Positions 25,701 to 40,700 of a DNA stretch of 64,000 nucleotides are shown one piece after another. A model generated the notes under the pieces. The model was not told the DNA's origin, ran no database searches, and saw nothing but the letters and a program-made list of their open reading frames with translations. Made by a program: the position numbers and the translations under genes. Origin of the DNA: Anastrepha obliqua (taxonomy: Eukaryota; Arthropoda; Insecta; Diptera; Tephritidae); the NCBI RefSeq assembly GCF_027943255.1, contig NC_072893.1:3162001-3226000 (forward strand), in the 5' to 3' direction. Position 1 is the first letter of the stretch, and every line of letters starts with the position of its first letter.

Positions 25701-28700
25701 TTTTGAATTGTGACAAATATATCCTATACACCGTATTTTTTACCATAAAACTTAAATATAATATAGCATTAGTATTAGTAATCTATTAATGGAGCGATCC
25801 AAAATGCATTCAGGGAGGTTTGACGGATATTTTCTTTACCGATGGGTCCAAGAATGAAATAGGGTCTGGAGCCGAATGGTACTTAAAAGATAGTAATAAG
25901 TATCACTATGCTATGGGGGAAATGGCAACTGTTTTCCAAACGGAAATTTTTGCCATCCTGAAAGTAGCCGAATGGATAATCAAGAGGAGATGGAGCGGGA
26001 AACAGATTGGAGCTTTCAGAGACAGTCAAGCTACACTAAAGGCCCTGGAGAACGCGAAGCAAACCTCAAAGTTTGTTCAAGAATGTAAGAAGAAGCTTAA
26101 TTCTGTCACAAGACAAAACAGGCTTGTATTTATATGGGTTCCAGGACACTCCGGTGTTCAAGGAAACGAAATTACCGATGAATTGGCCAACCGTGGATCA
26201 GCGGTTCCCCCACAAGAGTCAGAGCCAATAAGTGTTTTGTGACAAGTCCGAACATAAAACTGTCAAACTTTCTACTAAAACTTGGAAGGAAATACGTTCG
26301 GTTGATGGTCGGTATCATTACAGGACACAACCCATGGGATCAGCATATGACCACCATTGGAATCATTGAGGACCCAATGTGCCTGTCGTGCTTGGAGGAG
26401 GCGGATTGCACTGAGCACTTTCTCTGTGAGTGTCCTGCCTTTGCTAGAGCACGGCTATGAGTTTTGGGTTCCGATGTCGTGAGATTGAGTAATATTCGTT
26501 CTCTAAAACTGGAGGATATTTACAGCTTTGGCAAAGAATCTGGAAAATTCTCACACGACTAACTATCTCTATCTCTGTCTCTATTCTTTCCTATTTCTTT
26601 CTCTGATACTTTTCTCCTTCCCTCCTTGACTATCTACCCTCTTTCCAGAGCCTTAAATACAATGGGCTTTTTAGCCCGAGTGTTTTAGTAGCCACAAAAT
26701 CTCCTGGTGCTCCTTGGCTCGACCTTTTCAAATTCCAATTTTTTCAATCTATTTGAGTTATGCTTTAATTGACGAAAGAATCAATAAATAAATAATTCTA
26801 ATGTATGTACACAGTTTCAGTATTCTTCAAATAACATTTTGGCTAAACAACTCTAACACCAACCCTGCTCTGTTTAACAAAATGGACCGTTTTACGTGAT
26901 ACACATGTAATCGAAAGCACTTTTACTTTGGAGATAGAGTCTGCCACTGCAACATATTACACATTGACAGGCAGAAAGCAAAAGCGCTTCAAAACTGATA
27001 GCGTAACGAGAAATGAAAGCATATCTATTGCACTAAAAAGGCAAAAGTTAACTCTGCATAAATGAATGAATCAACAGTTCAATTTCTGGGTTGAGGCTTA
27101 CCGGTTTCAAATTTTATCACTTTTTTTCATATAAATGCATAACCTTTCAAACTCAGCGTAAATGATTCATAAAACTACAAAGTACTCAACGTATTTTAAA
27201 ACCGGATTTGCAGAATAAAAACAAGAAGACAAGTGTTCTCATAATTCATAACAAAAATACGGATCTCATAAAAATTATGAATTCATGGTAAATACTTGTA
27301 TAAATATATGTAAGCATATGGCGATGAAGTTTGGATCTGCAATATGCAATAAATTAATTACAAAAGTAGTTACTTGCATAATTATATTAAAATATTTTCA
27401 AATATTAGTTTGGGGGAAAAGAAATCCATTATTTTCTCGGCAGACGGCTGTAGTGGTCGATATCTCGAAAATTATCTATCAAAGAATTTAAAGTTCATGC
27501 TCGTTGTTTTACAGAAAAATCTGTAAAATGTAAATAATAATAAAAAATGTCATTTCGTACTTTCTATCTTGGAAGCTAGATATAATTTTTATTGATTTTT
27601 ACACCAATAGCAATTAAATACAATTAAATTATATTGAGCAAAACATTTCATATATATTTACATAAATATTTATTTTTACATCTTTGCATTGCCTTTAGTT
27701 GTCAATGAAAATTTTTGTTACTTTGTTACTTGTTTGCAAAATTGCTGCTACTACTCTTCTACCCATTACTATTTATTTTAAATAAGGAAGAAAATTGTCT
27801 GATACTAAAATTAAATAATTACACAAGCTTTTAATTTACAATTATACAGAATCACCAATAATAATTTTCAATAAACTTATATATTAAGTCATTGTAAATT
27901 TTTAATTAACATTGTATATTTTTGGTAATTCAACTCTTCAATATAAACAACAAAAATCTTAAAAAAAACTATTTGTTTCCCATTAGAGAAGTTGTGAAGA
28001 CTATTTCACCTATATAAAACGTTATATTTCCTGAAAGCCTTCATTTGATTCGATTCCCCAACACTTTGTTAATATACATATGTACATACATAACTACATA
28101 CATATAACATATCTCTTTCCCTCCTCCCCATATCCTTTAACATATGTAGGTGCTACGGAGCACTTTCGTGCTAGAAGTACACAAAATATTGGAGATAATA
28201 GATGAAATCGATATGATTATTCGTTTAATAACAGAAAGCCCCTCAAGACAATGCAAATCATATACGCATCGTAAACTTTGGAGACATGCATTTAAATACA
28301 AATAGAGATGGATATGCACTCATACATATGTATGTATAAATATAAATATTTACACGCATTTATGACCATCAAAATGGCACAAAACTGTGTGGAACAAAAC
28401 AGTTTCGCTTCAAATTCGCTTGTTAAGCGCCAAAGTCGAAATGACAAACAATGAAAAATGACAACAACAATAATGGCTGCAACAAGCAAAGCGTCATTAA
28501 AAGTCAAATTACCTAAAAACAAAAAAAAAACAGAAAAAAGTACTAACCAATAATAATGTGAATGACTACGATAACACTATGGACAAACGAAACAGAACGA
28601 TTTCCCAAGATCCGCAACGGTGCTCATAACGACAACGCAGACATCACTGATAATACCAGAGTCACGTACGCCACTCGCAACCGGCCAATGATCCAATAAT

Positions 28701-31700
28701 TCAAGCGTCCAGCAACAGCCCATATATCCAGCATTTCTCACCCTGAGCAATCTTATAAGCCTGAGAACGAACGAACGCTCAGCAAGCATTCAAATTTGCA
28801 AGTTGCAATTATATCCGATGGAGCTGGAGCGCAAAATTATTAATAGAGAATCTCATGTAACCATCCGCAACAACAAAACTGCATTTGAAACCTCTTGCAC
28901 CGATAAATGCTCTGCATCCTTTATCACCGATTGAACCACCCACTTACATATGTATGTGATTGAGCTTAGTTTTTGGATCGAATCGATTTTGTTGCCTTTG
29001 CATAATTGGAATGAGTGAGCTTACAGCGCAGTTGTTTGTGTGGCTTAACATGCGTGCGGATTAATGCCCATGAATAAAGAAACAAATGTGTGGTTGTAAA
29101 TGAATGTACCACATATGTAAGTATTCCACTGATACTCAGTAAATGCATTCAGCGCAAGCTCAATTTTGAAAAGGAGGTCGGGCATACATATTTATAGTAG
29201 GTAAGCAAGGCTATAACTTTTGCGAGAGAGCTACAATGATGCGCTCAGAAAACTCATAAAAAAATTACAACCATGATCTCTAAACAATTCAATATATACT
29301 ACATATTTATATGATGTTGTATTCGAATATTTTGGACACCGGGCGCGAAACACCAACTGTTGTGCTGTTCATTAATTAATCGAAAAGGTAAAACAAAATT
29401 TCACACAAATAGCGCTGTTTAAAACGGGGTGGAAAGATTATACTACCTCTTAAAACACGTGGACTGAAAAGTCCCAGGCCTAAAAAAGAAAACACGTTTT
29501 TTTTGTTTATTCAAAACTAAATTTATTCATCGACGTCATTTCCATCAAGAACAACGCAATCATTCCAGTTCAGCTCTAACATTTCAACACCACTTTTGTA
29601 GGACGATTCGTCTTTCAGTTTCAGCAAACCGTCCGTAGTCGCTAGGGGCCAAATCTGGCGAATACGGTGGATATAAACCCAATACGTTCCTTTTGATATC
29701 TTCTCGATTTCAGACAACTCACGTAACTTCACTTTTCTATCATTCAAAACGAGCGGAGTCTCCATAAAACTTTTGAACCCATTGATTCACTTGAAGGGTA
29801 TTTTTCACCATAAAGAAGAAGTGTAAAATAAAATACGAAATTCTTTTTGATCCATTGTTTTGAAAATAACAAAAGTAGTGTTACTCTTAGTAGTAGCACA
29901 ATAACTCACGAAGTAATGAATATAATGTGTAGTTTTAACAGCTGTCTTTTTAAGGTTAATACTAACTGAAAAATAGAAGGAATGCAATAAAACTATAATA
30001 TATTTCTCAATAATGTTTGTCTATAATATAATTAATAGTTGTTGTTGTTGTAGCAGCATAAACATTTCCCGTGTATATACGTGTTACGTAGAACCGACTG
30101 TCGTGGGAACGATATATATATATAATATATTTATATATAATATAATTAATAGTAATATCGATTGCAAGGAGTTATTCAACCCATACTTCTTTTTATAGTC
30201 TAAGGATTAATCATTTATTTAATATTGCCAATAACAATCTGCGCGATTGTGTAACAATTATTGTAACGTCATTAACTTCAATGAAAATTTTGTAAAATGT
30301 AACCTTGATATGTTCCACGACAGTCAGTTCTTCGTGACTGGAACGACCTGGATTTATATCTGGCCAAGGACTGTCACTTCAGCAGCATTCCCCGTATATT
30401 TGGAATGTTTATGCTGGTACAACAACAACAACCATATTTAATTGCGTGAATTTGTATGTAAGAACATTTTCTGTAGGCTGAAGTAAATATATAGAAATGA
30501 ATTTTTTGAATTATAAATATATACCTACTTTTTTGACAGAATATATGTGATCAAGGTCAACTTCAACTTCAACTTCAACTTTAGTATATATTAGAAAATG
30601 AACACAAACACAATTCTATTGAAAATCATAAATACCCTGTATCTTCATGAAAACACCGGTGGTGGGTGGAAGGAGAGCAATTGTACAAACACTAAAATTT
30701 TGCTTAGCCGTCTTTGATTTAAACCATAACAAAAGAGCCAAAGAGTCCGATCACACTCTTTGCAATGCATTCACATACAAATGTACTTATATATGTAATA
30801 TATGTGTGACTTTGCAAATACCCGGCAGGGAAAACCCAAACAACTAATGAGGCAAATTCCAAAGCTTTCAAAAAGTACTTTTGGCAATAAATTCCAGTAT
30901 GAAAGTTGCCTACAAGTTAGAAGAGAAGAATATAAGGGAACTATAAACAAATAAGGTTTTTTCTGAAATGCGCATGATTTTAGTGAATTCCGATAGACAT
31001 ATTCATGTGCCTATTACAATATTGACATATCCACGATGAACTTCCGATCCAGTTTGTAGTAGAAAGACCCTTTGTTATTAAATGTCTGGAGCGGTGATTT
31101 ACCACTTTCAATTTCTCTCATTAGTATGACGAGATGAAGAAAATTCCAAGCTCCAATTGATAGCAGAGGTATGAGTCTACATACTCGTACATACTCATAC
31201 ATTTATGTATCATATTTCTGGTACCTTTTTGGTTACATTTGGACATTTAAAGGCTCGTATTTGGGTTAACAAAAACTTGTTATCAAACTTCTTAACACAA
31301 CCATGATTAATGGGCACTTGGTTGATAACGGTGATAACAGATTTAAATGCACTCTCATACTGTCGTAGTATAATTCCATTCGTAGCAATTAAGTACAACA
31401 ACAATTAAGCAGCAGTTACCAAAGTACATATTGCCACCACATTGCACAGTATAGTTTCGTACTGAAATCGCGCCAAGTCTCACGTGAGCCATAGACGCCG
31501 TCAGCTTTGAACTTATCGCTATAAATAAGAACATTGTTTATCTAAATGGCAACCAACACAGGCCAAATCATTTCAAAAGTTTCACCGAAATTTCGTAAAT
31601 AATGCAGACGTCGTATGACGCTGGCGTCACAGCCATATTCATTCATACTAATCACGCGCATATGATCTTCCATGGTGAGTCCCGTGCCGTGTTGGCCCCC

Positions 31701-34700
31701 AAAAACCTATTTTTTTATTTATGTATATGTGTTCTTCTATTCATGTGTGTAAGTACAAATATGTATATGCAAGTACGTGCACAGATGCTTAGCGATCATT
31801 GACGTTACCATGGGACTATTTCCATAGGCGTGTTATGTATTGTTGATGACGCAGCGATTGGCACAAAATACAATAGTGTGCCATATATTTTTGATGAGCA
31901 ATCGTTTCTACCTTGGATTGGTGGTTTGTCGCTGCATAGCTTTAGATGTTAATTTCCATACACACATCCATACACGTATAAGTGTATGCCATACGGAAAA
32001 AGGAAATATTTTGGCAAACCACTTTAGCAGTAGTATTTTGAAAAGTAAGCAAGAGATATGATTAGGAATTCTTCTTTATATTTGAATACTACATTTGTAT
32101 GTATATAGCAAAATAATTATTCCATGGCCTAGTGAAATTCACATTGTTTATAAGGTGGCGGTTTGTAGTAGACTAATGAATGAAAACTGAAAATTATGCG
32201 TGAACGCCGAAAATCAGGCAAAAATTAAAATATTGTAACTGCACTTGGTATAGAGTTTTCTAATAGGAAAGAATCGATGTTAACATCTTTCGGTCAAATC
32301 TGTTTATTATAAAACTTTATAATGAGCGATTCAGGGGTGCAGTTACATATTTCTCGCGAAAGTGACGAGAATTGGACACCATGCGGTGCCCTTGTCAAAA
32401 TAACCCAGGCTATCACTCAAATTCAGAGTCCTTAAAAATGTAACCTCTCTGACACTTGAACGATGTCATATTCCATACATAAAGGCATATATGGACATTT
32501 CAGTTGAAAAAGGAATTACGTTAGTCTCGCACACAACTTGTTTTATTCCACTTCGATTCGCCCATATTAGAGAACTCTTTATAAAGTAAGGGAGCAAAAT
32601 CAACAAAAGAACATTTGCTTATATGTTTTGGCCTCTGGTCGTAAAATAAATTTCATGCAAAGAGCTGCGATTAACTTTCGTAAATCCTAAAGTTGGTAAA
32701 TCTTTTAACTAAATGATTTAAAAGAATTTTTCAAATGGTATCGGGTGTTTTTTCAGCTGTATGCGAACTATCAATATCGATAACTATGGTGTGACAACTG
32801 AGAATGGAAAACTGTGTTGACATTTCTGTCCGGCAAGCTTTGTCAAGTCATCACGAATCGTTTAATGCCAAAACAACGCTTCCAATTTGTGGAAATTTGC
32901 TTTGAAAAAAAAAAACAAAAACCTGTTCGCGGAGTTCATAGAGCACTCGCGACATCATCGGTGCTTATTTCTTTCGAAATGAGAAAGGAGCTGCCGTTAC
33001 GGTGCTCTTACGCTACGGCGCTATCGAGCCATGCTGATTGAATTTTTGTTTCCAAAAATTAATCAGCTAAATATCGACGACATTTGGTTCCAACAAGACG
33101 GCACAACTTGCCATACAGCGCGCTTAAAAATCGATTTATTGCAAACCACCATACGACGCTATACGGACAGGTTTATTGGAAAAAGTGGTAAAATTTGGAC
33201 TGATGGAATGTAACCATGACTATGTAACTCGCAGCCGCAATGGACATATGCCGGATATCACATTCAGATAATAAATGCCATGCAATTATCTACCAGATTA
33301 TAATAAAAACGAAATCTATTCCAAAAATATTTCTGTTTTGTATTATCATTTTAAGTTCTCAAGCTCTTAAAAAAAACACCCGATATAAGGGATTTCCATG
33401 GAATAGAAAAACATTTAGTGGCAATGAAATACTCGATCGACCATAAAGTGGCGTATTACCATGAAACTTCGTCAAAGTTCGTAGTTTCAATATAAATAAT
33501 TATCATTACAATGAAATTGAGATTTTTTCAGACAAATAAGTGCCGCATTTTGAACGAGTTTCAAATTAAGTAACTAATAATAAGTAGTATAAGTATAAGT
33601 ATAAATCTGGCTTAAGCCACCACCGTCAAGAAAATAATCAGAAAAAAAATTTGGAAATGGCAGTATATTGTAAATATAAACCAACCAAGTTTAGTATTAT
33701 TTAGTTGACCTTATTTAAAGCGTCCACTGTAGCTCAATAGATGGTGCACAACTACCGTTCGGCAGTGCCCGGCTTCGAAACCACAGGTATGAAACATCAA
33801 ATGATAGAAAGTTTTTCTAATAGCGGTCGCTCTTCAACAGACAATGGCAAACCTTCGGGTGTATTTTTGCCATGGAAGAGTTCTTAATAAAAAAGCATCT
33901 GCCACTCGGAGGTAGAATAAAACTGTAAGTACCTCCATTTGTAGAACAACATCAAGGCGCACACCACAAATAGGAGGAGGAGCTTGGCCAAACACCCAAA
34001 CAAGGGTGCAAGTGCAGAAAGCCTGGTTATTGGTATTTAAAAAACTCGACCTAAAAAACTCTCAATTATTGGGAAATTTTCTTTACCACAGAGTGCGTCA
34101 CACTGAGTAAAGAGGAACACTACATTTCGGGGATTCTTGTGATGGTTTTAGAATGATATAATCCCCTCAAAGTTTGTATAAACAAAATTTAAATCAAATA
34201 TTAGTAACACAACTGATTTATTACTGACTTATGAAATATTATTGTTAATTTCGATTCTATCCTCACTTATGATTAAGCCTGAAATAAATTACGAAGTTTA
34301 ACATGCGCGCTTACATTTTGTATTGTATTTTTTGGTGACTTCAAGTAACTTTCTAGTACTTTGCCTAAATTATAAAAATATGTACCCATTGTTCTATTAT
34401 ATATTAAGCAATTAAAGAAATTAAATTTTATTTTCCTTTCTCCATAAGTCTTGTAATAACTGCAAGGTGAAATGAAAGTGTGTATGTATGTATGTATGTA
34501 TGTATACCTAAAAATGTGCATGCACAAGCGTGTAAGTAAAGAATTTTGTAAACCATTTTGTCTTCATTCTGATTATCATTCATTCATACTTCTATCGGTC
34601 CTAATTTGTCCGCGTAAATGAGGCACTTAAGAAAATTTTGAAAAGGAAGCTGATGCTTTCAATTATGAATTTCAATTATTTTCTAAATTTGTGATTTGTA

Positions 34701-37700
34701 ATTTGTGTGTGCATATATTGATATAACGTTCTTAACGGCATGCGCTGGCAATAAAAAAAAATTGCGCACCATCCCAAAACCTTTACTTGCGTGCATGCCA
34801 CTTCGAATTTTGGAAGTAAAATGACATTAAAACGCCGTCGCATGAAACAATGATGACAATCACAATGACAGTAATAGTGGCAATAAAGACAAGTGCCATC
34901 ACTGCCTTATTAGAAGGCTGTAAATCTCACGTAATTCCATAGTTGTGCCCTAACTTCTGCCACTCTATAAATGCGACACATACATACATAGTTAGTTATG
35001 TTTGTGCAAATGTGCACCCACCTAGCAACCCACTAGCGCCTATACATTTACATATGCCATTGAATTATTTGGTGCAGCTGCACTTGATTATATACATCCA
35101 CACAAGTATATATGTGTGAGTGAAATCCAACAACAACATCAGTGGTATAAATTTATACGCGGATCAACGGTACAGCAAAGGATACCACTTGTGATGAACA
35201 CTTCTCACTGGGATATGTACTGGACTTCTGAAGTGGAGGGTATACCTACATATAGTACTTATAGCATACGCGGTCTGAGCACGAAGAGATAACGTTTTTC
35301 TATAATTCAGCCGTTTAGCTCTTACATTGCCGCTACTCAGCGCATGTACACTGTTATTTGCGAATGGCACGGCACTGCACGATCAATTCGAGCCAGATGA
35401 GCGAATGAGCGAAAATACACATGAGCTAGTTGAAGAGAAAAATAGGAGAAAACGGGCGCACTGAGCTTATTGAAACGCCATGCGCACAACAGGGAATGTT
35501 ATCGGAGACGAGTTGGTGGCGCTGAAGCGACGGTGTGAGCGAAGAATATATTTTCCGAATATAAAACCTCACGGTGATGATAATTGACTCAAAAGCGTTC
35601 AATACTTCGACGAGTCCAAGTCTCGTGCGATTGCTACGGTACGGTGCGTGGAAAGGCATTAAAGGAATCGACAGTATGAAAAAGGCTCTAATCAAACATA
35701 ATTAATCGATCGAAACCTGTTAACTATCACAATCCCATATTACAATCCACGCAACGTTCTCGTTTTCGGAAATAGTGAATAAATTGTGGTGTTAAATAAA
35801 AGAAAGGCAATTGGTTAAATGCAAATTAAAAACAGATGAAAGTGGTATCAACGAAATTGCAAAGAACGCTTTTAATTAAACATACATACATATGCACAGA
35901 CATAGATACATACAAATAGGCAATACATTAAATTGAATTAACAAGTCAAACCTCAAAATGTGCCCAAATTCCGGTTCCGGTATGCAAAGTGCCCAAATTC
36001 GAAAATTCGTTGAGCATGGGATGCCCGAGAAGATTATAAAAACAGTGCAGTACACACTCAAAAAACGTGCCGAAGAACGGAGTTCCACCGTAGCCAGCAT
36101 GGAGATGTCCCACCACAACCATGCCGCCGCTGATGCTGGCACAGGAAAGCCCCCTTCTACAAGCAAAAGCTCATCTTTGGGCATTCCTCGCCTTTGTGGG
36201 CGTTTTCGCAACCAACAAACTTCCACCAAATTGCAGGATAATATCACAAATATTGGCGCTGCAGGCACCGAAACAATTGAAGTCAATAAAGCCGATATGG
36301 ACGCACTCGCCTTAACAACTCAAGTGACGAAAAACTTCGTGCAGCGACTTTATGGTGTTGCGGAAAAAATGCAAAGCAGCAAATTATACACGTAAGTTAT
36401 CAAACCTTCTTTCCATCGATTGAAGTGCTCTATGTAATTACTAAATGATTCGCACTGTTGCTGGGTGCAGGGGCTGGAGTTAATGTGCCACTGGGTGTAT
36501 CGGTATGTGTTAAGTCATAACGATGATCAAAGCCTTTTTTGATTATTACCAATTTACGGGTATTTGGCTTATTTACATTCGTACAAACACATATGTGTGT
36601 ATTTGCGCACGTGTGTGCGCACAGACAAGAATTTTACACTTGTGCAATAATTTCTAATTCATTGCGAAGTTTATTTGCCTTTCGCGCAATGTGCTTAACA
36701 TATATCTACTTACTAATGGCAATGTCAGGATGAGCGTGTGAACGACTGCAACGTCACGCCAGCCAGCTAGCCAGCGATTAGAATTGGATCAGTTTTTGAA
36801 CAGGTGCTGCGTCACATAAGTACCTGAACCGTATACGAGCACGAATGTGAGCGGTGCAAATTTCATCTACAAATACAGACTTTCACGCTCACACTCTTGG
36901 AAAGTTTCCGCCTGAGAAAGTGATGCAGTCTAAAGTCTACTTGTATTTGAGAAAACGAATTGTACACAACGTCAGCACGTGGCGTTCTCTGTGACATTGT
37001 TTAATAAACTGCTGCACTTCAAAATTCTACAGTCATACTTATCATGTTCAGATTAAACTATTTGAAGTGATATAATTATTTTTATTTGTAGGGTATACTT
37101 ACAATATAACCCTAACTTAATTAGCACTCTGGCTACCTTTTTAAACTGACATTTTGCATCGATTGATGAATTGCTACTAGCAGATTAATATTTTTACTTG
37201 TATTATTAGAAGAAGCAATTTTTATTTCCTTAATAACTAATGTTTTCTTAACAAAAATATGTAGGCAGCAAATACTCCTTCAGAAGAACCTAGGCTAGCG
37301 AGTCAAATTTCTTCCCCTAAGCTCTATAGCAGTAAATGTGCACTAATTATTGTTCGAAATTTGCTAGGAGCGCATAAATAATAATTGCATATAACAGTAT
37401 TGCGCGAGTAATTGTGACATGCTTAGAACCAGCACTTTTGTTTTTTTCGCGAAGCGAAATTAAATTCATGTATGGATGCATTTAGTCAATTCAAATGTTT
37501 GCGTGTAATTGTTATTAAGAAGAAGCTACTTTTTACGTTTAATAAATAACAGTATATCTAGGAAAATTTTTTTTAATACGCATGCCAGTGTTAGCTGCAC
37601 TAAGACTTAAAAAGCATTTGAGAAAATAGTCTTCCCACATTAGGTGCGCACCTCATAAAGCTCCGACTCTGTTGTGTGTGAAACATTTATTTTTCAGAAA

Positions 37701-40700
37701 AACAAAATCACTTTTAAATTTATGCAAGTGTACGACTTAATGACATAAAATATAATAATAACAAATTTGTTTATAAGCGACAGATGAAAATGTTTTGTAC
37801 AAAGTAATCTCATTCCAAAAGTCTGGTGACAAAAAGTCATTCGTATATACACATATCCATACTTACATTTATGTTCATGTGTATGTGTGTGTAAATATTA
37901 TTGTTTGCATGCTAAAAGCATCAGCTCAGATTAGTTATGGATTCAATGTGCAATGCAACAGGTCGTTGGTGCTCCATATTTAAATCTCCCCAGGCTAAGG
38001 AGGTATTTTATTTCAAATTAAGTTTGATGAGAAGGTAATAAATTAACGAATGCTTTCTATCAAACTTGTTTAATGTATTTTGTATACATATAACTTTAAT
38101 AACTAAGTCTTACTTTCACAAGCCGTTTGTCACTAACGCATTGCATTTGTCATGGAAATTCAACACCTGCCACTAATTATTAACAACAATAACGTATTTG
38201 AGTTGTAGGCGCAATACATGTCAGAAGTGTGCCGACGGTTCTTTCCCCAACAACACTTTTTTATTGTTATTATTTTCAAACACCCAATTTGACATATTTA
38301 TTTTGCGTACACAATTTAGTACAATTGGAATGAGTTTGCGAATTTGAATTTATGTATGTATGCATGTATGTATGTACACACATAAATATGCCTGTCATTT
38401 GGGCATCCCAGATTGGGGTAAAAAATATATTGTCCAAGCCGAGGAATATTTGGAGCAGGTGATTGCAAAAAATGTTACGCGCCACTTCCGCGAGTACAAC
38501 CGTTCTGGTCCCAAGTCGATGCTCGTATGAAAATTGAACCTCAATAAAATTGCATGCGTTTTCGCACGTACGCCATTCTGCTGCGATTTCTAAGCGCATA
38601 AATATGCACAGCGTCGGAGCTTTGTATACGAGAGTAGTTTTTTGCAAAAGTTAATTTTTTCGCTTGCAGTTGTAGTTTTCCCTGAGTAGTAAAGATAAAG
38701 CAATGACAATAACAAATATGCACGATAAAAACAAAAGACACAAAATTCGATACGAAAACTGGAAACTTGAAATATTATCAAATCGCCAAACGACAATAGA
38801 GTAACGACAGCCACGCAATTCCCCACTTAGCAACAATAAATATATACATCTGCATAAATGTTAGTATATTTCCATGACAGAAAAACCCGTAGACAAATCT
38901 CACTCACTCTCTCTCAGAACATACTTCCAAAGAACCAACGGGGAAAGAATCTCTATGAAACTAGAAAATGCTGGAACACTGTTATGTTATTTGTTTGTTT
39001 TAGTTACAGACCTTACAGAAGGTTGTTTCGTTTTCATCATTCTTTGGTATCCTACACATTCTTGTTTAGTGTGCGATTAGATGTTATAAAATTCGCCTGG
39101 CATTATGCATAATGTATATATGTACATATAAATATATTCGCTTATCTTTTTGGATTCATATTTAGTTATACATTTTTGATTTTTGACTGCCTTACAGATT
39201 GCTGACGAGAACGACGCAGCCAGCGCATTTAATCGCCGTCTGTGTGTTAACATTTGTGATGTTCACTGTTTGGCCAGATATAGTGGACACAAGTGATTCC
39301 TCCGCTGTCAGCGGTGCAGAGCAAACTTCAATCAAGGACGAGCAACATGCCCAGCGACATAACACTTTGGCAGCCATCGCATACTTAGGTGCATTCGCTA
39401 CTCATTTCGGTGCCCAAATATGGATGACATTCATCTCAGGTAAGAAGAAGCTGCATTGCCGCCTGCCTAGTTCATGCATACACAAAGGACTATAATTCAA
39501 ATGAGTGTAAGGAAAAGGACAAAGGGAAGACATGAAATGAATACATATTCTTTAAAAATATGGGGAAAATAGAATAACATTGAGTGAAAAAAATGAGTTT
39601 GTACCTTTTCTAATTTTATGCTACAACGCAGTATTTTATGTAACTGGGAGTGTTTAGAAAAATCTGAATCCAGAATTACCCAAAATAGAGGCAAACGAGG
39701 TTATAATATTAGGGTATCAGGCGCGGACTTGTACCGCCCAAAATGAACTAATTCCGCAGACAGTTTAATTTAAAGATCATACACACTTACGAATATTATA
39801 TATATGTATGTGTGTATACAGGTGCAATTGAAAGCGTTTAAAACAGCAAAAATCAGATTACGCCAGTAAATATGCACACGTCGACATACATATATATAAT
39901 ATTTGCGCACGAGGTTCGCATTTAAGTTGCATGCACTGTTTGCGTATGCAATCTATACAAAAGATAGTTAAGATCATGAAATTGACGTTGGTGATAAAAA
40001 ACAGTGCCCGCCAATAAAATTTTTGGCTATATTATTGAATGACCAATAACGGCTGTCTTAAATCCAGTGCAAAATAGTTGTGAGTAAGCAAGGCTAGTCC
40101 CCATTGTTTTTGCGCTGGCAACTAGTCTAGGTATATTGTATGTACGGGAGTAAAATAAATAAGAAATATCGCGATCGCCGCAGTTAAATGTTTAATTTTT
40201 TAGCAATTAACTGTGGACTAGTACCACACCGAATTGGAGTAGTTATCACGTGGTCTAAGCATAGTCCGACTTATTGCGGAGAATATAATGAATACTCACT
40301 CATACGTCAAAGGTGTCGTATATTGATACATATATACATATGTAGGTGTATGTGTTTTGCACGAGCAAAGATTCACATTACAGACTAAAGTGTAAATTCA
40401 GAGCAATAAAAATGTTTGGCTGTCGGTGAATTACGCGTATGCACGAGTAAAGGGCATTACTCTGGAGGTATTTACAGGCAGAAGGTGTACGTGCACATCA
40501 AAGCTTGTCAAAAAATTAACAAGGGGCAAAACTTTTTCCCGGAACTTTAAGAGCCACAATTTATTAGCACATTTTTATATAAATGCTAGCCACTACTTTC
40601 AGATAATTTAAAGATTTATATAGTGAATTTCTTATTTATATATGTATATACATGTACACACACATACATCCTTTACTAAGTGCTTTTACTAAGTGTCTGG

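Noticed and set aside
35876..36286. 136-residue minus-strand open frame
   Set aside because: It is antisense to exon 1 of the TMEM205-like gene, which has correct splice sites and a phase-matched downstream core.
38276..38836. Several minus-strand open frames up to 123 residues
   Set aside because: They overlap each other in different frames inside a TMEM205-like intron and show no recognisable domain.
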